From the NCBI RefSeq assembly GCF_041807705.1, contig NZ_JBGTYY010000009.1, positions 1 through 64,000 on the forward strand: a DNA stretch of 64,000 nt. The letters are read 5' to 3'. This DNA comes from Mannheimia sp041807705. Lineage in GTDB: Bacteria > Pseudomonadota > Gammaproteobacteria > Enterobacterales > Pasteurellaceae. The notes under the pieces were generated by a model. That model was not told where the DNA came from. It ran no database searches and worked only from the letters and a program-made list of their open reading frames with translations. Made by a program: the position numbers and the translations under genes. This document shows positions 24,798-32,969 of the stretch, in pieces; within the stretch, counting starts at the first letter, position 1, and each line of letters opens with the position of its first letter.

Positions 24798-25745
24798 TTA
24801 GAAAATCGCTTCTAAACGCACAAAGGTGTGAACAAAGTGTTTACGGTCTCTGTCTTTATCGTTGTAGAAACTAATTTCCGGTTGGATAAAGAGCCAGTTA
24901 CTCCAAATTGGCTGGCGGTAAGCCACGAATGGCCCCCAATGATTAAATCTTGATAAATCTTTATCTAAACGCCCACCGAAGTTAAGACCATAGCTGATAT
25001 GCGTAAGCGGTTTGAAATTGTGCTGACGATAAATACTGTGTCCCCAGCTTCTCTCTTCATCTACGTCCTTACGATACTCAAAGTGAGTATGGTTCATAAT
25101 AAATGTAGTTTCGTTTTCGGTATATTTATTTTCCAAATTGGTACGTAAATAGTGCTTACTTTCTGTACCGTAACGATAGATTTGTTCTAGACGAGTGCTA
25201 AATTGATTAGTAATTTGCCAATCTTTGCTGATTCTTGCACGCCCATAAATATCACTACCTGAACGAATACCGATATCGAAGTCAGTATCAATACCTAATT
25301 CTTTAATGCCATCAGACCAACGCAAACCGATTGACGAGTTAGAGTCACGGGCTTCACGGGAGTTATAATGTTTTTTCGGATCAACATTTTTATATAGTTT
25401 ACCAACGTGGTTTTTATCGGTTAATTCGTTATCAAGTTCGTCATCACCAAATACCACATTTAGATGTTTTTTTAATACGGGCAATTTGATTTTACCACGA
25501 ACACGAGGTTTCACCGTAAATTTGTCGTGTTTATCCCAACGGCTGTCTAGTATTACACGTAATGAAGCCGTGCCGGGTTTGTCTGGGTCGGCATCGCCTA
25601 ACCAATCATTAATATTGTTTGCCCAACGATCCAATGTGTTACTTGCTTTTGTATGTTGCTTATCAACCCAAGTTGGATTATTTTGTTGTGCAGCAGCAAA
25701 AACAGGGGCTAGTGCCAGTAAAGAAACAAGGTATTTTGTTCTCAT
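24798..25745 (-). CDS. Predicted outer-membrane beta-barrel protein
   Basis: I do not recognise a named family. The ATG at 25743-25745 follows an AAGGAGA Shine-Dalgarno, giving 315 residues. The start has a signal peptide (MRTKYLVSLLALAPVFAAA). The mature part has alternating polar/hydrophobic strands rich in Tyr, Trp and Arg, and it ends in a Phe (VRLEAIF), the usual C-terminal signature for assembly into the outer membrane. Repeated short charged loops (KDRDRKH, DKDLSRF) fit surface or periplasmic turns. It is a single gene between two other units. Confidence 0.65.
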   Translation of the reverse strand: MRTKYLVSLLALAPVFAAAQQNNPTWVDKQHTKASNTLDRWANNINDWLGDADPDKPGTASLRVILDSRWDKHDKFTVKPRVRGKIKLPVLKKHLNVVFGDDELDNELTDKNHVGKLYKNVDPKKHYNSREARDSNSSIGLRWSDGIKELGIDTDFDIGIRSGSDIYGRARISKDWQITNQFSTRLEQIYRYGTESKHYLRTNLENKYTENETTFIMNHTHFEYRKDVDEERSWGHSIYRQHNFKPLTHISYGLNFGGRLDKDLSRFNHWGPFVAYRQPIWSNWLFIQPEISFYNDKDRDRKHFVHTFVRLEAIF

Positions 25746-25808
25746 AGTAAGTTCTCCTTTTAAGGTGGCTCCCATCATAATCCAATTTATAAGCTATTAC
25801 AAAGGAAA

Positions 25809-26081
25809 TTACATCGCAATTTGAGGGAAATAACGTTCGGTTAATTTCACACATTCTGCTAATGAAATAGTGCGAAATTCCGAGAGCGATTGTTGCAATC
25901 CTCTTGCCGTTACATCTTGTTCTAAGAGATAACAACGGGGCAAATTTGCAAAAAATTGTGGATTTTTGACCGCTTGTAATACGCCGTCTTGCCATAATAC
26001 AACGGTGTCATTTTCGGTTATATGATTTAATATACTCAAGGTTTCTTTATCATATTGTGCTTTGGATAGGGTATAAAGCAT
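25809..26081 (-). CDS. tusB: Sulfurtransferase complex subunit TusB
   Basis: Subunit of the TusBCD complex that relays sulfur from TusA to TusE/MnmA for 2-thiouridine formation at tRNA wobble positions. The 90 residues are of the DsrH family (MLYTLSKAQYD start, VVLWQDGVLQA). It is third in the tusD-tusC-tusB order, 9 bases after tusC. Confidence 0.92.
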   Translation of the reverse strand: MLYTLSKAQYDKETLSILNHITENDTVVLWQDGVLQAVKNPQFFANLPRCYLLEQDVTARGLQQSLSEFRTISLAECVKLTERYFPQIAM

Positions 26082-26090
26082 TCTACTTCC

Positions 26091-26462
26091 TTAAAAAGTC
26101 ATTATTTTTTCGGCTTGATTCAGTAATTCGATGATTTCTACTTCTTGGCAGAATTGCATATTAGGCAAAATCCATTTTGCATTATCTAAACCACGAGAAC
26201 TTACCGATTCTTGGCAAACAAAACATTCTGTTAGGTCGTAAAGGTCTAATAATTTAAATGTTGAGATATGATCTTTTTGCAGAATTTGCTCAGGTTGGTG
26301 ATTAGCCAGTAAGTTAAACACGCCATCATTGATAAAGCAGATTAAGATCTCCTGCTCATCACAAAACGCACTCGCCGCAAGCAGAGCGTCTAGCCCCTCA
26401 CGACTTACCGAAGAGCCAAAAGGCGGCTGTGTGAATAAAAAAGCGAGTTTATATTTTTTCAT
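26091..26462 (-). CDS. tusC: Sulfurtransferase complex subunit TusC
   Basis: DsrF-family subunit of the TusBCD sulfur relay, 123 residues. It begins KLAFLFTQPPFGSSVSREGLDALLAAS, the characteristic N-terminus, and ends AEKIMTF. Its ATG is one base after the tusD stop, indicating translational coupling. Confidence 0.94.
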   Translation of the reverse strand: MKKYKLAFLFTQPPFGSSVSREGLDALLAASAFCDEQEILICFINDGVFNLLANHQPEQILQKDHISTFKLLDLYDLTECFVCQESVSSRGLDNAKWILPNMQFCQEVEIIELLNQAEKIMTF

Positions 26463-26463
26463 T

Positions 26464-26841
26464 TTAAAACGTGAGAAGTCTATCGGCTTTTAACACTGCT
26501 TGGCTAAATTCTCCCAAGCCTGCAAGGGTAAAACCCTCCGCCACATTTGTGGTGGAAGTGGCGGTAGTTTGTTCATCAACCACGCCTCTGCGTTGAGCGG
26601 CAGCAATGCACAAATGCAGCTGCAAGCGGTGCGATTTTGCCAAATTTTTCCACTTTTCGACTAAATTAACTTCATCGCTTGCCGGATTTACCAAGTCATT
26701 GGCATTGCTTATCCCTTCTTGAAAAAAGAACACTTGGCAAATATTGTGATGTGCTTGTAACAACTCTTCCGCCACTTGGTAGGCAAGAAATGCCCCCTGC
26801 GAGCCGTAAACGGGGGATTTTATCGCTAATACATAATCCAT
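26464..26841 (-). CDS. tusD: Sulfurtransferase complex subunit TusD
   Basis: DsrE-family subunit carrying the sulfur-accepting cysteine of TusBCD. The ATG at 26839-26841 overlaps the yheO stop codon by one base (TGATG); a GTG one codon upstream is an alternative. The 125 residues include MDYVLAIKSPVYGSQGAF and LQLHLCIAAAQRRGVVD, where the Cys is the likely active-site residue. Confidence 0.94.
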   Translation of the reverse strand: MDYVLAIKSPVYGSQGAFLAYQVAEELLQAHHNICQVFFFQEGISNANDLVNPASDEVNLVEKWKNLAKSHRLQLHLCIAAAQRRGVVDEQTTATSTTNVAEGFTLAGLGEFSQAVLKADRLLTF

Positions 26842-27497
26842 CACTCACTATCCTGCTTGATTTGTCGAATATAGAGATAAACCGTGTGGCGGGAAATATC
26901 CAACTTTTCCGCTACTTGGTTAATCGCATCTTTAATATCAAAAATCCCTTTTTCAAACAGCGAAATCACAATCTGGCGATTTTTATTATTGTTAGAAATC
27001 GATCTATCCGCCATCACATCATCAATGGTTGTTTGAATGGTTTGAGCCACCAAATCTTCTACCGAACTTGCAAAGGTAACTTCCGCAGCTTCATCTTGCG
27101 GCATAATAAAAGAACTTAGAAATTGAGAGGTTGGCACTTCCAGATTGATATTAATACAGAGTAAACCGATAACGTGTTGCTTGCCGTTACGAATCGCAAT
27201 ACTGATCGATTTCATCAGCACACCGCCTTTTGCTTTTGTGAAGTAAGGCTTAGACACACTATCGGTTGCCATATGGTGCAGTGATTTTAAAGCACGGTCT
27301 GTAATCGGTGAGCCGATTTTGCGGCTGGTATTGTGTCCGTTGGCAATATAAATAGCGGAATGTTCAAGAAACTCTAATGAATGCAGCACGATTTCGCAAT
27401 GCTCGCCAATTAAAGCGGCAATGCCATCTACAATCGGGAAGTAAGAAGCCAGAATGGCGTGATCTTCATCGGAAAAAGGCGTGAATTTTTGGGTCAT
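26841..27497 (-). CDS. YheO-family PAS / helix-turn-helix regulator
   Basis: Transcriptional regulator of the YheO/DauR type, 218 residues, with an N-terminal PAS-like domain (about 12-120; HCEIVLHSLEFLEHSAIYIAN) and a C-terminal helix-turn-helix (KDAINQVAEKLDISRHTVYLYIRQI). It heads the tus operon, as in E. coli where yheO precedes tusDCB, and overlaps tusD by one base. Targets are unknown. Confidence 0.88.
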   Translation of the reverse strand: MTQKFTPFSDEDHAILASYFPIVDGIAALIGEHCEIVLHSLEFLEHSAIYIANGHNTSRKIGSPITDRALKSLHHMATDSVSKPYFTKAKGGVLMKSISIAIRNGKQHVIGLLCININLEVPTSQFLSSFIMPQDEAAEVTFASSVEDLVAQTIQTTIDDVMADRSISNNNKNRQIVISLFEKGIFDIKDAINQVAEKLDISRHTVYLYIRQIKQDSE

Positions 27498-27506
27498 ATA
27501 TAAATT

Positions 27507-27564
27507 ACAAGCGGTTAGTTTTATTACATTTTTTGCAAATCTTATAATAAATCTAACCGCTTGT
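27507..27564. terminator. Inverted uptake-sequence pair downstream of fkpA
   Basis: ACAAGCGGTTAG at 27507-27518 is the exact complement of CTAACCGCTTGT at 27553-27564. The 34-base loop is long for a terminator, but the position after fkpA fits the usual role of such pairs. Confidence 0.55.
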
Positions 27565-27591
27565 GTAGGTTCAATGAGAATTGAATGTCAA

Positions 27592-28317
27592 TTATTTCTT
27601 AGCGTCTGCCGCTTTGAAATCCAATAGTTCAATTTCAAATTTTAAGGTTGAGTTCGCCGGAATTTTGCCTGCCGCACGCTCGCCATAGCCTAATTTTGGT
27701 GGCACAACGATTTCCATTTTACCGCCTTTTTTCAACATTGGGATTGCTTCAATCCACGCCGGAATTAATTGATTTAATTGGAATTCAATCGGCTCGCCAC
27801 GATCGTATGAACTATCAAATACCGTACCATCGGTTAAAGTGCCTTTATAGTGAACTTTAACGGAGTCTTGCGGTTTTGGCGATTCGCCTTCGCCTGCTTT
27901 TTCAATTTTGTATAGCAAGCCAGAAGAGGTTTCTTTCACACCGGCTTGTTTTTTGTACTCTGCACGGAATTTATCACCGGCAGAAACAGTGGCTTTCGTT
28001 TTTTCTTCGTTAATTTTAGCTTCTTTCGCTGACAAATAAGCATCTAAAGATTTTAACTGTTTTTGTAAATCTTCATCAGTTAATTTGCCTGTTTTCTTTA
28101 ACGTGTCTTGTACACCCGCTAAAATTTTATCTTGGTTATAAGTAAAAATCTCTTTTTGTGATTCAATCACACCTTCAATGTTTTTACCCATTAACACACC
28201 GACTGCATAAGAAGAGTCATCAACAAATTTTGGATCTGCTTTCTCTTGTGCGATTGCATTTGTGGCGAAAAAAGCACCTGCAATAACAGCCGCTAATGAT
28301 AATTTAGTTTTTAACAT
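27592..28317 (-). CDS. fkpA: FKBP-type peptidyl-prolyl isomerase FkpA
   Basis: Periplasmic chaperone and proline isomerase. The 241 residues have a signal peptide (MLKTKLSLAAVIAGAFFATNAIA), an N-terminal helical dimerisation domain (about 25-130), and an FKBP domain (about 135-235) with VKVHYKGTLTDGTVFDSSYD, PAWIEAIPMLKKGGKMEIVV and the final FEIELLDF. Confidence 0.94.
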   Translation of the reverse strand: MLKTKLSLAAVIAGAFFATNAIAQEKADPKFVDDSSYAVGVLMGKNIEGVIESQKEIFTYNQDKILAGVQDTLKKTGKLTDEDLQKQLKSLDAYLSAKEAKINEEKTKATVSAGDKFRAEYKKQAGVKETSSGLLYKIEKAGEGESPKPQDSVKVHYKGTLTDGTVFDSSYDRGEPIEFQLNQLIPAWIEAIPMLKKGGKMEIVVPPKLGYGERAAGKIPANSTLKFEIELLDFKAADAKK

Positions 28318-28403
28318 AATTTTTCCTTATAAAAATAACTGTTAAGAAAATTCTAGATAGGGTAAAGTGTAATTTCATTTCACACAACCTTTTTTTCATA
28401 AAA

Positions 28404-28625
28404 ATGGATAATAATTGTACATTATCGGCAAGAATTACCGAATTAGAAACAAAAGTAGCCTTTCAAGAGATGATTATTGAGGAATTAAATCAATCATTAA
28501 TTGACCAACAATTTGCAATCGATAAGCTACAAACGCAAATTCGCCACATTGCCGAAAAATTAAAAGGAGCGCAACTCAGCCAAGTTGCCTCACGCTCAGA
28601 AGAAACACCTCCGCCACATTATTAA
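28404..28625 (+). CDS. slyX: SlyX family protein
   Basis: A 73-residue coiled-coil protein (ARITELETKVAFQEMIIEEL then LNQSLIDQQFAIDKLQTQI) ending in the conserved TPPPHY. Its function is unknown. It lies divergent from fkpA, which is its usual neighbour in gamma-proteobacteria. Confidence 0.92.
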   Translation: MDNNCTLSARITELETKVAFQEMIIEELNQSLIDQQFAIDKLQTQIRHIAEKLKGAQLSQVASRSEETPPPHY

Positions 28626-28667
28626 TGTGGTGTATTTTTAGTAATTAATATAAATAGGAAAGCAAAA

Positions 28668-29360
28668 ATGAAGATTGGTATTATTGGTGCGATGGCACAG
28701 GAAGTTGAAATTTTACGTAAGTTAATGGTTGAGCCAAAAACAACTGAATTAGCAGGCTGTAAAATTTTTGAAGGAAAAATTAACAACACTCGCATTGCGT
28801 TATTACAATCCGGCATTGGTAAAGTATCGGCTGCCATCGGCACTACATTACTTATTCAGCTCGCACAACCTGATATGATTATTAACACAGGCTCTGCGGG
28901 TGGTTTAGACTCAAACTTAAATGTGGGCGATATTCTTATTTCAACCGAAGTCCGCCATCACGATGTTGATGTAACTGCTTTCGGCTATGAAATCGGGCAA
29001 CTTCCTGCCAACCCGGCAGCCTTTGAGCCAAACGAACAATTAGTCGAACTTGCCCAAAAAGAAGCGAAAAAAGCTGGTTTTAATGTGGTTTCAGGTTTAA
29101 TTTGCAGTGGCGATGCTTTTATCAATGGCAAAGAGAAAATTAACGAAATCCGCCAAAACTTCCCAAATGTGGTTGCGGTAGAAATGGAAGCGGCAGCGAT
29201 TGCACAAGTTTGTAATGGTTTTGGCGTGCCATTTGTGATTGTGAGAGCGGTTTCTGATGTGGCAGATAAAGAATCTCATCTATCATTTGAAGAATTTTTA
29301 CCTTTAGCGGCAGAAAAATCATCCGCTATTGTGTTGGCAATGTTGAATGATATTGACTAA
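28668..29360 (+). CDS. mtnN: 5'-methylthioadenosine/S-adenosylhomocysteine nucleosidase
   Basis: Hydrolyses MTA and SAH (and 5'-deoxyadenosine) to adenine plus the ribosyl product, recycling by-products of SAM chemistry and AI-2 synthesis. The 230 residues match the family. Visible features: MKIGIIGAMAQEVEIL with the catalytic Glu, INTGSAGGLD, VSGLICSGDAFI, and VAVEMEAAAIAQVC; the catalytic Asp is in VRAVSDVAD. Confidence 0.96.
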   Translation: MKIGIIGAMAQEVEILRKLMVEPKTTELAGCKIFEGKINNTRIALLQSGIGKVSAAIGTTLLIQLAQPDMIINTGSAGGLDSNLNVGDILISTEVRHHDVDVTAFGYEIGQLPANPAAFEPNEQLVELAQKEAKKAGFNVVSGLICSGDAFINGKEKINEIRQNFPNVVAVEMEAAAIAQVCNGFGVPFVIVRAVSDVADKESHLSFEEFLPLAAEKSSAIVLAMLNDID

Positions 29361-29441
29361 CTAGTTGCAAAACTTTATCAAAAAATGACCGCTTGTTATC
29401 GCTATTTGCGGTAATTTTTTGTAAAATCTCGCTAATTTTTT

Positions 29442-29475
29442 TGCCTACAAGACAAAAATTGTAGGCATTTTCTTT
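29442..29475 (+). terminator. Terminator after mtnN
   Basis: TGCCTACAA at 29442-29450 pairs with TTGTAGGCA at 29459-29467, followed by a T-rich tail. Confidence 0.8.
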
Positions 29476-29494
29476 TTTAATTGTTGAGAGTGAT

Positions 29495-30829
29495 ATGAGT
29501 GCTACCCCGAATATTGGTTTTATCAGCTTAGGCTGTCCTAAAAATTTAGTTGATTCCGAACGTATTTTAACTGAGCTGCGTGCTGATGGTTACAATATTA
29601 TTCCAAGCTATGAAGATGCTGATTTAGTGATTGTAAACACCTGCGGATTTATTGATTCTGCAGTGCAAGAGTCATTAGAAAGCATTGGTGAAGCCTTAGA
29701 AGCAAACGGAAAAGTGATCGTTACAGGCTGTTTAGGGGCAAAAGAGAACCAAATCCGTGAAGTTCACCCAAAAGTGTTGGAAATTACAGGTCCGCATAGC
29801 TATGAAGCGGTAATGAACCACGTCCATAAATATGTGCCGAAGCCAGAGTTTAACCCTTACACTAGCTTAGTGCCAAAGCAAGGTGTAAAACTTACACCGA
29901 AGCATTACGCTTACTTAAAAATTTCAGAGGGCTGCGATCATCGCTGCACATTCTGTATTATTCCATCAATGCGTGGCGATTTGGAAAGCCGCCCTATCGT
30001 GCAGGTGTTAGATGAAGCAAAACGCTTGGTAGATGCTGGCGTAAAAGAGTTATTAATTGTCTCGCAAGACACCTCTGCTTACTCGTTAGATCGCAAAAAA
30101 GAAGAAGCAACCAAAACGGTATTCTGGAACGGTATGCCGATTAAAAGCAACTTAATCACACTTTGCGAGCAATTAGGCTCAATGGGTGTTTGGGTGCGTT
30201 TGCATTACGTTTATCCGTATCCTCACGTTGATGATTTAATCCCACTAATGGCAGCAGGCAAAATTCTGCCGTATTTGGATATTCCACTTCAGCACGCCAG
30301 CCCTAAAATTTTAAAAGCAATGAAACGCCCAGGCTCTATTGAAAGAACCCTTGAGCGTATCAAAAAATGGCGTGAAATCTGCCCGGAACTAACGCTGCGT
30401 TCAACCTTTATTGTTGGCTTCCCGGGCGAAACAGAGGAAGATTTCCAACTGTTACTCGATTTCTTAAAAGAAGCTCAGCTTGACCGTGTTGGTTGCTTTA
30501 AATTCAGCCCAGTTGAAGGGGCTGTAGCAACTGATATGCCAGACCAAGTGCCGGAAGAGGTAAAAGAGGAACGCTTCCACCGCTTTATGCAGTTACAACA
30601 ACAAATTTCAGCTGAGCGTTTACAAGCCAAAATTGGTAAAACTTTACCTGTTATTATTGATGAAATTGATGAAGAAGGCATTATCGGACGTTCAATGGCT
30701 GATGCACCGGAAATTGATGGTGTAGTGTATGTGGATAACCTTGAAAATAAAGAGGTAAGTGTCGGTCAAGTGATTTCCGTAACTATTATCAATGCAGATG
30801 AATACGATCTGTGGGGAACCTTGAATTAA
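29495..30829 (+). CDS. rimO: Ribosomal protein S12 methylthiotransferase RimO
   Basis: Radical SAM enzyme that adds a methylthio group to Asp88 of ribosomal protein S12. The 444 residues comprise the N-terminal UPF0004 domain (GFISLGCPKNLVDSER, NTCGFIDSA, GCLGAKE with three cluster cysteines), the radical SAM domain with CDHRCTFC (CxxxCxxC), and the C-terminal TRAM domain (from about 375). Confidence 0.97.
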   Translation: MSATPNIGFISLGCPKNLVDSERILTELRADGYNIIPSYEDADLVIVNTCGFIDSAVQESLESIGEALEANGKVIVTGCLGAKENQIREVHPKVLEITGPHSYEAVMNHVHKYVPKPEFNPYTSLVPKQGVKLTPKHYAYLKISEGCDHRCTFCIIPSMRGDLESRPIVQVLDEAKRLVDAGVKELLIVSQDTSAYSLDRKKEEATKTVFWNGMPIKSNLITLCEQLGSMGVWVRLHYVYPYPHVDDLIPLMAAGKILPYLDIPLQHASPKILKAMKRPGSIERTLERIKKWREICPELTLRSTFIVGFPGETEEDFQLLLDFLKEAQLDRVGCFKFSPVEGAVATDMPDQVPEEVKEERFHRFMQLQQQISAERLQAKIGKTLPVIIDEIDEEGIIGRSMADAPEIDGVVYVDNLENKEVSVGQVISVTIINADEYDLWGTLN

Positions 30830-30850
30830 TAATCAATCTAACTAAAAATA

Positions 30851-30881
30851 AATGCTGCTAGATTTGCAATCTAGCAGCATT
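30851..30881. terminator. Bidirectional terminator between rimO and the nucleoside transporter
   Basis: AATGCTGCTAGATT and AATCTAGCAGCATT form a perfect 14-bp stem with a 3-base loop, flanked by A-run and T-run. Confidence 0.92.
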
Positions 30882-30908
30882 TTTTAACCGCTTGTATAAA
30901 CCTTTATA

Positions 30909-32165
30909 TTAACCTAAAGCCACACCACTTAAGCCGATAAAGAAGCCAGCAATGGTTGCACTCATTAAGTTGGCAAGGGTTCCGCCAATCACCGCTTTAA
31001 AACCTAAGCGAGCGATGTCTGAACGGCGATTTGGAGCCATACTACCAATACCACCAATTAATACCGCAATGGAGCTGATGTTCGCAAAACCACATAATGC
31101 AAAAGTAATAATGGCTTTGGTTTTATCGCTTAGTTGAACTACTGAATCAGGTTGTAGGTATTTTGTAAACTCAAGATAGCCAACGAACTCATTTACTGCT
31201 AATTTCATACCAATCATCTGTCCTGCAATATCTGCATCTTCCCAAGGCACGCCAATAATAAAGGCAAGCGGTTGGAACAGATAACCTAAGAGAATTTGTA
31301 GTGTTAAATCTTCACGTCCAAACCAGTTACCAATTCCGCCGATAATGCCGTTAAGTAACGCAATGACCGCAATGAAGGCAATTAACATTGCACCAACGTT
31401 AATGGCTAAAGATACCCCCGAACTTGCGCCGTTAGCAAGAGCCTCTACTATATTGTTTGGCTTTTCAACTTCAACGCTTTCATCAATTTGATCTAAAATG
31501 CGCTCATTTTGTGGATACATTAATTTCGCAAATAACAAACCAGCCGGAGCTGCCATAAATGAGGCTGCAATTAAGTAAGTTAAAGGTACGCCCATTCCTG
31601 CATAACCTGCCATTACAGAACCTGCGATGGAGGCTGTTCCGCCCACCATTACCGCAAAGAGTTCTGAATCACTCATTCGGCTGATATAAGGTTTTACCAC
31701 TAATGGAGCTTCTGTTTGTCCAACAAAAATATTCGCTGCTGCTGACATTGATTCTGCTTGTGAAGTGCCAAGTAATTTTTGCAAGCCACCACCAATAATT
31801 TTAATCACCCATTGCATCACACCAATGTAGTAGAGTAATGAAATCAGGGCAGAGAAGAAGATAATAATTGGTAATACTTTGATAGCGAACACAAAGCCAA
31901 TGCCGCTATTGCTTGGATCAGCTAAGTTACCAAATAAAAATGAAATCCCTTCATTCCCGTAATTGATGACCTTGCTCACGCCATTTGCGGTGGCAAGTAA
32001 CGCATCACGTCCAGCCGGCACATAAAGAATCAGTGCAGCAAAAGCAATTTGAATGGCTAATGCCCCAAATACCGTTCGCAAATTGATTGCACGTCTATTA
32101 TTAGAGAGTAAAGCCCCAATACCTAATAGGACAAATATGCCGATAATGCTAATGAATATATCCAT
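30909..32165 (-). CDS. NupC/CNT family nucleoside transporter
   Basis: Concentrative nucleoside:cation symporter in the inner membrane. The ATG at 32163-32165 (MDIFISIIGIFVLLGIGALL) follows a GGAG Shine-Dalgarno and gives 418 residues; 15 upstream codons overlap the yjjW gene region and are rejected. Family motifs: VFVGQTEAPLVVKPYI, GTASIAGSVMAGYAGMGV and the late CGFANISSIAVLIGG. It is 11 bases from yjjW on the same strand, so cotranscription with the yjjI-yjjW pair is likely. Together with the yjjI context this suggests nucleoside breakdown under low oxygen. Confidence 0.92.
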   Translation of the reverse strand: MDIFISIIGIFVLLGIGALLSNNRRAINLRTVFGALAIQIAFAALILYVPAGRDALLATANGVSKVINYGNEGISFLFGNLADPSNSGIGFVFAIKVLPIIIFFSALISLLYYIGVMQWVIKIIGGGLQKLLGTSQAESMSAAANIFVGQTEAPLVVKPYISRMSDSELFAVMVGGTASIAGSVMAGYAGMGVPLTYLIAASFMAAPAGLLFAKLMYPQNERILDQIDESVEVEKPNNIVEALANGASSGVSLAINVGAMLIAFIAVIALLNGIIGGIGNWFGREDLTLQILLGYLFQPLAFIIGVPWEDADIAGQMIGMKLAVNEFVGYLEFTKYLQPDSVVQLSDKTKAIITFALCGFANISSIAVLIGGIGSMAPNRRSDIARLGFKAVIGGTLANLMSATIAGFFIGLSGVALG

Positions 32166-32176
32166 AGAGAACTCCG

Positions 32177-32965
32177 TTAGTAGATAGTAATAATTTTGTT
32201 TATGTCGCACTGTTTAGCAAATGCCGCTAGTTTATCTGTTTGCTCAATGCTTGGTACAAAGTGGGCTAAACCCTCTTCGTCCCTTGCTCCTTTAGTATGA
32301 ACTCGAATAATTTTGAGTAGTACATCTGGATAAGGCTTGAGTAATTGAGCTACTTTCTCAAGCAAATGATAGGCATCATAAAACTCATTAAGGTAAACCA
32401 AACGTACTTCTTCCACTTTATCAAGCGGTAATAATTTGGCTAAATTTTGCAAATTACGTGCCAAGTTTTCAGGCTTAATATGATTCACCGTTGGGATTAC
32501 CTGTTCTGGCACTTTGCCTGCTTGATTTTTTCGATCAAAGCACAGCGTTTGTAAACCTGCTCCATCGCCTTTAAGGTCAAACAGAAATTTATCGGTAACC
32601 TCAATTAACGGCTCTGTGGCTTCAAAATCAAAAAAGCCGCTGCTGTCTAAGTAGCAAGTTAAACCTTTTTGGCGAAGAGCTTCAAACAGCGGCACTAATT
32701 TTTTGTGATGAATGGTTGGCTCACCCCCCGAGATGGTTACCCCTCGAATAAAAGGCACCGCCTCCATCACTTGATCATATAAGTACTGCAAATTAACCTG
32801 TTTTGCTTCCTCCGTATAACGAGGAATCGTTTCCGGATTATGGCAATACAAGCAATTTAGCTTACAGCCTTGTAGAAAAATACTTGTGCGGTTGCCCTGT
32901 CCTTCCACATTAGAAAAGGGAATAATGCGGTGCAACGGCACAAAAATATCAGCAAGTGCAGCCAT
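32177..32965 (-). CDS. yjjW: YjjW family glycyl-radical enzyme activase
   Basis: Radical SAM enzyme that should generate the glycyl radical on YjjI. The 262-residue version begins MAALADIFVPLHRIIPFSNV. The cluster motif is GCKLNCLYCHNP (CxxxCxxC), followed by GVTISGGEPT and the LDSSGF segment. It lacks the ferredoxin-like insert with extra iron-sulfur clusters seen in many activases. The ATG at 32963-32965 is chosen; an ATG five codons upstream overlaps the yjjI end and is equally possible, as neither start has a good Shine-Dalgarno. Confidence 0.9.
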   Translation of the reverse strand: MAALADIFVPLHRIIPFSNVEGQGNRTSIFLQGCKLNCLYCHNPETIPRYTEEAKQVNLQYLYDQVMEAVPFIRGVTISGGEPTIHHKKLVPLFEALRQKGLTCYLDSSGFFDFEATEPLIEVTDKFLFDLKGDGAGLQTLCFDRKNQAGKVPEQVIPTVNHIKPENLARNLQNLAKLLPLDKVEEVRLVYLNEFYDAYHLLEKVAQLLKPYPDVLLKIIRVHTKGARDEEGLAHFVPSIEQTDKLAAFAKQCDINKIITIY

Positions 32966-32969
32966 TTTA